Both the position numbers and the translations under genes were made by a program. Below, piece after piece: positions 59,057-64,000 of a stretch of 64,000 bases of DNA (positions are counted from its first letter, which is position 1; the number at the start of each line of letters is the position of its first letter). Below the pieces are notes generated by a model. The model searched no databases, was not told the DNA's origin, and was given only the letters and a program-made list of their open reading frames with translations. Origin of the DNA: Salinibacterium sp. ZJ450 (GTDB lineage Bacteria; Actinomycetota; Actinomycetes; Actinomycetales; Microbacteriaceae); contig NZ_CP061771.1 in assembly GCF_011751885.2 (NCBI RefSeq), positions 3,767,236 through 3,831,235 of the forward strand. The letters run 5' to 3'.

Positions 59057-60010
59057 CTAGTTGAAGCCGGGCTCGCCCAGTTCGCCGAGGATGCGGTTCA
59101 GGTCCCCGACGGTGGCGAAGTCGATGGTGATCGAGCCCTTGGATGAACCCAGGTTCACCTTGACCCGCGTGTTCAGCCGATCGCCGAGTCGATCCGCGAT
59201 CTCGTTCAACTGTCCCTGGCGCCCACCGGGCAGTGGCTTCTGCTTCTTCGTGGTGGGCATCACCCGTGCAGCGGCAGCCTCGGCGGCGCGCACGGAAAGG
59301 TCTTCGTTGACGATCTTGTCTGCCAGGGCGATCATCGCCTCCGGCTCACCGACCGACAGGATGGCGCGAGCGTGGCCCGCAGTGAGCACTCCGGCGGCGA
59401 CGCGCTTCTGTACCGGGGCGGGGAGCCGAAGAAGCCTGATGGTGTTGGTAATTTGCGGCCGTGACCGGCCAATTCTCTGCGCGAGCTCGTCCTGGGTGAT
59501 CCCGAAGTCGGCGAGCAACTGCTGGTAGGCGGATGCCTCTTCCAGCGGGTTGAGGTTGGCGCGGTGCAGGTTCTCAAGCAGAGCGTCCCGCAGCATGTCT
59601 TCATCCGCGGTGTTCTTGATCACCGCGGGGATGCGGTCGAGGCCGAGCGCCTTGGTGGCGCGCAGCCGGCGCTCGCCCATGATCAGCTCATACTGCGGAC
59701 CAGAGGGCGCGGCATCCGGAATCGGGCGCACCACGATCGGCTGCAGTACTCCGATCTCACGGATCGACACGATGAGCTCCTCGAGCTCCTCCTGGCGGAA
59801 CTCGAGGCGCGGCTGATGCGCGTTCGGAACGATGTCGTTCGGGTCGAGGCTGGCCAGACGGGCGCCAGGGACGGCGAGCAGCTCTTCGGCTTGCTGGACC
59901 ACCTGCAGCGACGTGGGGAAGAAGACGTCGACGGGGCGTCCCGCGGACTGATCGCCGGTGGGGATGAGTGCGCCGATGCCTCGGCCGAGTCCAGTTCGCT
60001 TAGTTGCCAT
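59057..60010 (-). CDS. parB: Chromosome partitioning protein ParB
   Basis: This 317-residue CTP-dependent DNA clamp starts MATKRTGLGRGIGALIPTGD, has box II GERRLRATKALGLDRIPAVI, a helix-turn-helix in LAQRIGRSRPQITNTIRLLRLP and C-terminal dimer domain. Loads at parS and spreads to form the segregation complex. Its ATG overlaps the parA stop by one base. All the perfect parS sites in the window lie within 2.1 kb. Confidence 0.97.
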   Translation of the reverse strand: MATKRTGLGRGIGALIPTGDQSAGRPVDVFFPTSLQVVQQAEELLAVPGARLASLDPNDIVPNAHQPRLEFRQEELEELIVSIREIGVLQPIVVRPIPDAAPSGPQYELIMGERRLRATKALGLDRIPAVIKNTADEDMLRDALLENLHRANLNPLEEASAYQQLLADFGITQDELAQRIGRSRPQITNTIRLLRLPAPVQKRVAAGVLTAGHARAILSVGEPEAMIALADKIVNEDLSVRAAEAAAARVMPTTKKQKPLPGGRQGQLNEIADRLGDRLNTRVKVNLGSSKGSITIDFATVGDLNRILGELGEPGFN

Positions 60011-60900
60011 TACTCAGGTGCTCCCCGTCGTGCGATCTCGGCCGCCGCCTCCAGGTAAGACAGCGAACCTGCGGAATTGGTGTCATAGCTGATCACGCTC
60101 TGCCCGTAGCTCGGTGCCTCAGAGATCCGCACCGAGCGGGGGATGAGGGTGTTCAGAACCTGCTTGGGGAAGTGGTCGCGCACATCCTGCGCCACCTGGT
60201 TCGCGAGGTTCGTGCGCCCGTCGTACATTGTGAGCAGGATCGTCGACACCGCCAACTGCGGGTTCAGGTGCCGTTCGATCAGCTCGATGTTCTTCAGGAG
60301 CTGGCTGAGTCCTTCCAGCGCGTAGTACTCGCACTGGATCGGGATGAGCACTTCACGCGCTGCGACAAACGCATTGATGGTGAGCAGTCCGAGCGAGGGA
60401 GGGCAGTCGATGAAGACGTAGTGGAACGGATCCGCCGTTTCCATGGCGAGAAACTTGTCGAGGGCGGTGCGCAGGCGCTGTTCCCTGGCAACCAATGACA
60501 CGAGTTCGATCTCGGCGCCTGCCAGGTGAATCGTGGCGGGAACACAGAACAGGTTCTCGGATTCCGGGCTCTGCTTGATTACATCGGCGATGTTCTTGTC
60601 GTTTACCAGCACGTCATAGACGCTCTCGGTGTCGGAACGGTGCTCAACGCTGAGCGCGGTGGATGCGTTGCCCTGCGGATCAAGGTCAATCACGAGCACG
60701 CGGGCGCCAGCCCGGGCGAGTGCGGCGGCCAGATTGACCGTGGTCGTGGTCTTCCCGACGCCACCCTTCTGGTTGGCGACCGTGAGAACGCGCGTCTGCG
60801 GGGGAACGGGGAGTGCTTCCGCTGCCAGTGCGTGTCGACGACGGGTGATTTCCGCGATTTCCCGCGCGAGCGGGGTGGTTTCGTCGTACGCGCTAGTCAC
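60010..60900 (-). CDS. parA: Chromosome partitioning ATPase ParA
   Basis: This 296-residue Walker-type ATPase has the deviant Walker A NQKGGVGKTTTTVNLA, Walker A' VIDLDPQGNAS and Walker B DCPPSLGLLTIN. It drives ParB-parS movement. In the parAB operon with a 1-bp overlap. A degenerate parS (60924-60939) lies just upstream of the start and a perfect one at 60961. Confidence 0.97.
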   Translation of the reverse strand: MTSAYDETTPLAREIAEITRRRHALAAEALPVPPQTRVLTVANQKGGVGKTTTTVNLAAALARAGARVLVIDLDPQGNASTALSVEHRSDTESVYDVLVNDKNIADVIKQSPESENLFCVPATIHLAGAEIELVSLVAREQRLRTALDKFLAMETADPFHYVFIDCPPSLGLLTINAFVAAREVLIPIQCEYYALEGLSQLLKNIELIERHLNPQLAVSTILLTMYDGRTNLANQVAQDVRDHFPKQVLNTLIPRSVRISEAPSYGQSVISYDTNSAGSLSYLEAAAEIARRGAPE

Positions 60901-60923
60901 CGGTTTGCTCTCTCCATTCGCAA

Positions 60924-60939
60924 TGTTTCACGGGGAACC
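60924..60939. other. parS: Degenerate parS-like site upstream of parA
   Basis: TGTTTCACGGGGAACC: the left half is exact, and three positions in the right half differ from parS. Possibly a decayed site or part of the parA promoter. Confidence 0.4.
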
Positions 60940-60960
60940 AAAACGGTGCCACGCCAGCAA

Positions 60961-60976
60961 TGTTTCACGTGAAACA
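60961..60976. other. parS: parS site 6 (perfect)
   Basis: Exact 16-bp parS between rsmG and parA, 60 bp upstream of the parA start codon. ParB binding here could also influence parAB transcription. Confidence 0.95.
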
Positions 60977-61031
60977 TGGCTGATTCGATTGTCGGTTGCG
61001 GTCTGCCATCAGGCTGGCCCGGCTGGTTGGA

Positions 61032-61667
61032 CTAGTCCACTGTAGCCCGAAAGACGCGGGTGACCTCCGGGACAAGCCCGTCGCCGAGAACCAGAATCTC
61101 AGTGTTCACCAGGTGCGCCTTCCGGATGACTTTCGCCGCGGCATCCAGCTCGGCCTGAACGCGCTCGCCCTTCATGAAGAGCATCTCGCCGCCGTATCGA
61201 AGCAGGGGAGCGGTGATCGGGATGAGCTTGGACAGCGCGCTGACCGCGCGCGCGGTCACCTGGTCAAGCGGGCGGGGGAGTGAGACGTCCTCGGCGCGAG
61301 CGCGCAGCACGGTCACGTTCTCGAGCGCCAAGCGCTCGGATTCGGCGGTGAGCCAGTCGACGCGACGCTCCATGGGCTCGATCAGCACCATCTGCACGTC
61401 GGGTCGCGCGATCGCCAGCACCAGGCCGGGCAGTCCGGCGCCGCTGCCGATGTCACCGACCGTCGCTTCCGGCCAGAGCAGGGGAGCCACGAGTCCGGAG
61501 TTCAGAACGTGCCTGGTCCAGAGCCGGGGGAGTTCCAGTGGGCCGATCAGGCCGAGCTCTTCGCCCCACTTCGCGAGGTGCGCGGTGAATTCCCGGGCGA
61601 GCTCGAGGCGTTCGCCAAAGATCTCCGCGGCGGCCGCGGGCTCCGGCTCGAACTGCACAATCGTCAT
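61032..61667 (-). CDS. rsmG: 16S rRNA (guanine527-N7)-methyltransferase
   Basis: This 211-residue class I methyltransferase has the SAM loop VGDIGSGAGLPGLVLAI, LIEPMERRVDWLTAESERL and RAVSALSKLIPITAPLLR. N7-methylates G527 of 16S rRNA; loss gives low-level streptomycin resistance in other bacteria. Its ATG is preceded by a parS-like site overlapping the khpB stop. Confidence 0.96.
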   Translation of the reverse strand: MTIVQFEPEPAAAAEIFGERLELAREFTAHLAKWGEELGLIGPLELPRLWTRHVLNSGLVAPLLWPEATVGDIGSGAGLPGLVLAIARPDVQMVLIEPMERRVDWLTAESERLALENVTVLRARAEDVSLPRPLDQVTARAVSALSKLIPITAPLLRYGGEMLFMKGERVQAELDAAAKVIRKAHLVNTEILVLGDGLVPEVTRVFRATVD

Positions 61668-61683
61668 GGTTTCACGTGAAACT
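61668..61683. other. parS: parS-like site with exact 14-bp core
   Basis: GGTTTCACGTGAAACT keeps the full GTTTCACGTGAAAC core and differs only at the two outer bases. It directly abuts the rsmG start codon and overlaps the last bases of the khpB stop codon. Confidence 0.8.
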
Positions 61684-62191
61684 AGGCGCGGCGGATGACA
61701 GTGTGGCGGTCGCGCCCTTCGCCCTCGGACTCCGACGAGAAACCGTGCGCGGACACGATGTCATGCACGAGCTTGCGTTCGTAGCTCGACATCGGGGGCA
61801 GCGACGCGGACTCCGCGCCCTCCTCGATGCGCTCGACGGCGCGGTCGACCAGCTGGGTGAGCTCGGTCTCACGAGCTTGCCGTGAACCGCCTATGTCCAG
61901 GATCAGCCGCGAAAACTCGCCGGTCTTGACCTGAACCGCGATGCGGGCGAGTTCCTGCAAGGCGTTCACGGTGTCCGGCTTCGACAGCACGCGCAGGTTG
62001 CTCTCCTGGGCGGAGCTCACGGAGATGTAGGTGCGGCCGGCCCGAACGTCGATGTCGATGTCGCCATCCAGGTCGGTGATGTCGAGCAGTTCCTCGATGT
62101 AGTCCGCCGCGACGTCACCCTCGTCGCCGCTCACCTCGGGGGAGTGGTCGTAGGTTTCGGGATCCGTCTCGGGGTTCGTCAGGTCGGTCAC
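61682..62191 (-). CDS. khpB: RNA-binding protein KhpB/Jag (KH and R3H domains)
   Basis: This 169-residue protein has an acidic N-terminal extension, a KH-like domain (VAADYIEELLDITDLDGDIDIDV...) and the C-terminal R3H motif SYERKLVHDIVSAHG with the terminal RxxxH-like pattern. It lacks the separate N-terminal Jag domain of longer homologues. Binds RNA and works near YidC and cell-division proteins. Starts overlapping the yidC stop by 4 bp. Confidence 0.92.
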   Translation of the reverse strand: MTDLTNPETDPETYDHSPEVSGDEGDVAADYIEELLDITDLDGDIDIDVRAGRTYISVSSAQESNLRVLSKPDTVNALQELARIAVQVKTGEFSRLILDIGGSRQARETELTQLVDRAVERIEEGAESASLPPMSSYERKLVHDIVSAHGFSSESEGEGRDRHTVIRRA

Positions 62192-63147
62192 TTCTTTTTC
62201 CCACCACTCTTCTTGGCACGGGTCTTGCTCACGGGCTGGGGACGCTGCGTCTTCTTCGGCTCTTCCAGCACGATCGTCGCGCTGTCGGGTTCTGGCTCGG
62301 GGACGTCCTTGCGCTGACGCTTCTTGGCCATGCGGGCTTCACGGGCGAGAGCCGCCTCGCTGCCGGGCGTCGGCATGTTGCGGATAACGATGAACTGCTG
62401 CGCCATCGTCCAGAAGTTGGAGGTCAGCCAGTAGAACATGACGCCGAGCGGGAACGCGAAGCCCGAGAAGGCGAAAACGAGGGGGAGGATGTACAGCAGG
62501 ATGCGCTGCTGCTTGTACATCGGGCTGGCCTTCATCTCAGGCGACTGGTTCTTCGCCATGATCTGCAGCTGCGTGATGAACTGCGAGGCGCTCATCAGCA
62601 CGATCATGATGATCGCAATGATGATCACGGAGCTGTTGGATGCCGTGGACATGCTCTCGCTCAGGGGAGCACCGAGAAGCTCCGCATTGGCGAACTGCAT
62701 TGCGAGCGTCTCGTTGAGGAGACCGACGCCCGCGCCCTTCTCGTTCGATGCGTCATTCAGCACCGAGAACAGGCCGAAGAAGATGGGCATCTGCATCAGC
62801 AGCGGCAGGCATGAGCTCAACGGGTTCGACCCCGTGCGCTTGTAGAGCGCCATGGTCTCACGGGACATGGCCTCGCGCGAGAACTGGTCTTTCTTGCCCT
62901 TGTACTTGTCCTGGATCTTCTTCAGCTGCGGCGCAACTTCGAGCATCCGGCGCTGGGACTTGATCTGGCGCACGAAGACGGGGATCAGGGCGGCACGAAC
63001 CACGAGCGTGAGGCCCACAATGGCCAGCACCCAAGTGATGCCGGCGGCGGCGGGAAGCCCGATCGCCGTGAGCAGCGTGTGCCAGCCGACGAGGATCGCC
63101 TCAATGACCCACTTGATGGGCCACAATATCGTGCTAAGAATGTCCAT
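62188..63147 (-). CDS. yidC: Membrane protein insertase YidC
   Basis: This 319-residue Oxa1/YidC insertase has about five TM segments. WVIEAILVGWHTLLT, SREAMSRETMALYKRTGSNPLSSCLPLLMQMPIF (cytoplasmic loop) and the terminal Lys/Arg-rich tail (RRKDVPEPEP, ending KKSGGKKK). The start is the ATG at 63147, 10 bp after yidD; a start at 63189 would overlap yidD and is less likely. The large extracytoplasmic P1 domain of Gram-negatives is absent, as in actinobacteria. Confidence 0.94.
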   Translation of the reverse strand: MDILSTILWPIKWVIEAILVGWHTLLTAIGLPAAAGITWVLAIVGLTLVVRAALIPVFVRQIKSQRRMLEVAPQLKKIQDKYKGKKDQFSREAMSRETMALYKRTGSNPLSSCLPLLMQMPIFFGLFSVLNDASNEKGAGVGLLNETLAMQFANAELLGAPLSESMSTASNSSVIIIAIIMIVLMSASQFITQLQIMAKNQSPEMKASPMYKQQRILLYILPLVFAFSGFAFPLGVMFYWLTSNFWTMAQQFIVIRNMPTPGSEAALAREARMAKKRQRKDVPEPEPDSATIVLEEPKKTQRPQPVSKTRAKKSGGKKK

Positions 63148-63157
63148 TGCTTTGAGG

Positions 63158-63469
63158 TCAGCCCTTTCCTTGGCTACTCGCCGTGACAAATCCGAGTCGC
63201 GTCACCAGATACCGCGGGTGTCGGTGTGCGGGAACGTCGTCGATCCCGCCTTCCGCCCACGGATGACAGCGGGCGATCCGGCGGCTTCCCAGCCACACTC
63301 CCTTGAGGATTCCGTGTTGTTGGAACGCCTGCAAAGTGTATGCGGAACAGCTGGGGTAGTAGCGACACACGTCGCCGTAGAGCGGCGAGATCACGAGCCG
63401 GTACAGGCGGAGCACGGCGATGCACAGGTTGCGGGGCAACAGAAAGATGAACATTGCTAGCTTGGTCAT
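63158..63469 (-). CDS. yidD: Membrane protein insertion efficiency factor YidD
   Basis: This 103-residue protein contains [27 protein letters not shown] and [20 protein letters not shown], the two Cys-rich motifs of YidD. Amphipathic, membrane-associated helper of YidC. Its ATG overlaps the rnpA stop (ATGA). Confidence 0.95.
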   Translation of the reverse strand: MTKLAMFIFLLPRNLCIAVLRLYRLVISPLYGDVCRYYPSCSAYTLQAFQQHGILKGVWLGSRRIARCHPWAEGGIDDVPAHRHPRYLVTRLGFVTASSQGKG

Positions 63470-63822
63470 GCGCGAGGCCGTCCCGTGCTCATCGCGCCGG
63501 TACTCATCGCGTCCGTCAGCTCGCTCGCGAGTGTCTGCCAGGGCACCTGGTCTACCCCGGGCAGTCCCCGCATCACGACATCCGCTCCGGTTTGCATCGA
63601 CGGCAGCACGTCGTGCGCCACGGCACGCATGCGTCGGCGAACTAGGTTGCGTGTGACGGCGTTACCCACCGCTTTTGACACGATGAAGCCGAACCGAGTG
63701 GGTTCAGAAGCGGGCCGCGGGTACAGATAGAGCACCGCATGCGCGGTGCTCACCCGTCGACCTCGACGTACCGCTTGGCGGAAATCGTCTGGCCGGAGTA
63801 CCCGGTTCGCTCGTGCGAGCAC
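63466..63822 (-). CDS. rnpA: Ribonuclease P protein component
   Basis: This 118-residue protein starts at a GTG (63822), 10 bp after rpm[25 protein letters not shown] begins the family domain and [23 protein letters not shown] is the RNR signature that contacts P RNA. The longer frame upstream overlaps rpmH and is rejected. Confidence 0.95.
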   Translation of the reverse strand: MLARANRVLRPDDFRQAVRRGRRVSTAHAVLYLYPRPASEPTRFGFIVSKAVGNAVTRNLVRRRMRAVAHDVLPSMQTGADVVMRGLPGVDQVPWQTLASELTDAMSTGAMSTGRPRA

Positions 63823-63832
63823 CGGAAGCTGG

Positions 63833-63970
63833 TTACGCCGAGAGTTCGGTGCGACCCTTTGCGCGGCGGGTGGCGAGGATCGCACGACCGGCGCGGGTGC
63901 GCATCCGGGCCCGGAAACCGTGCTTGCGGGCACGACGACGGTTGTTTGGCTGGAAAGTTCTCTTGCTCAT
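63833..63970 (-). CDS. rpmH: 50S ribosomal protein L34
   Basis: This 45-residue protein starts [19 protein letters not shown] and continues [23 protein letters not shown]. It is highly basic with no known regulatory site inside the window. First gene of the rpmH-rnpA-yidD-yidC-khpB-rsmG run; dnaA and oriC are expected to its right. Confidence 0.97.
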   Translation of the reverse strand: MSKRTFQPNNRRRARKHGFRARMRTRAGRAILATRRAKGRTELSA

Positions 63971-64000
63971 AGTTCTATCTCCGCGGCCCAGCGCAATGGC

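Noticed and set aside
63466..63933. Longer 155-codon start for rnpA
   Set aside because: It would overlap most of rpmH in another frame; the GTG at 63822 fits the family start.

Overview
The window is a 64 kb high-GC segment from an actinobacterium. Gene content and protein style point to the family Microbacteriaceae: DUF7882-type small proteins, a DUF6049-MurJ-TrxB-TrxA block, leaderless genes preceded by TAnnnT -10 boxes, and a REP-like intergenic repeat. The genus cannot be fixed from the sequence alone. The right end (rpmH-rnpA-yidD-yidC-khpB-rsmG-parA-parB, all on the minus strand, with parS sites) is the conserved flank of the chromosomal origin, so oriC and dnaA should lie just beyond position 64000. 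No tRNA, rRNA or CRISPR array was seen.

Layout. 1-9.9 kb holds accessory metabolism: a flavohemoprotein cut by the window edge, an SDR-fold protein lacking its catalytic Tyr/Lys, a broken carboxylesterase with a micro-inversion, a flavodoxin, an MDR-type oxidoreductase, a CPBP protease, and an OafA-like acyltransferase overlapping a lipoprotein esterase. 9.5-23 kb holds mostly small membrane or unknown proteins, a HemK-like methyltransferase, four small proteins (two DUF7882 paralogues), a DrrAB-type exporter, a YbaK deacylase overlapping a PIF1-like helicase, and a CopD-CtaG fusion. 22.9-24 kb encodes HU and Cys-poor ribosomal proteins S14, L33 and L28. 24.3-27.4 kb has an acyl-CoA oxidase-like flavoenzyme and an LLM oxidoreductase, followed by a complete IS30-family element.

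28.8-32.8 kb is a zinc uptake operon (znuA-znuC-znuB-znuB-zur) read leftward from a promoter overlapped by a near-perfect Zur box. 32.8-37.4 kb is a branched-chain 2-oxoacid dehydrogenase operon (E1alpha-E1beta-E2) behind a HisC-like aminotransferase. 37.5-43.8 kb carries a holin-like membrane protein, a WXG-like small protein paired with an alpha/beta hydrolase, a low-molecular-weight phosphatase overlapping purB, and a DacC-like protein that has lost its active-site serine. 43.9-47.4 kb is the replication/ribosomal block dnaB, rplI, rpsR, ssb, rpsF. 47.5-57.9 kb holds ino1, the CCA-adding enzyme, DUF6049, murJ, trxB, trxA, an aminotransferase and D-Ala-D-Ala ligase. 57.9-59.0 kb is a gene-free region with five perfect parS sites and a tandem repeat. 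59-64 kb is the parBA-to-rpmH origin flank.

Most notable structures: (1) a carboxylesterase remnant in which a roughly 100-bp internal piece, including the catalytic-His segment, is inverted; (2) six perfect parS sites plus one 14-bp-core site and one degenerate site around parAB, three of the perfect sites lying at the boundaries of a tandem 217-268 bp repeat; (3) a self-contained zinc circuit; (4) a 12-bp palindrome acting as a possible shared -10 for divergent leaderless transcripts, one starting with a 13-codon upstream ORF; (5) a HemK-like gene whose leaderless start position reads ACG; (6) a recurrent TAnnnT-N6/7-start rule at more than ten genes. None of these is proven to be a new system; they are sequence observations with stated tests.
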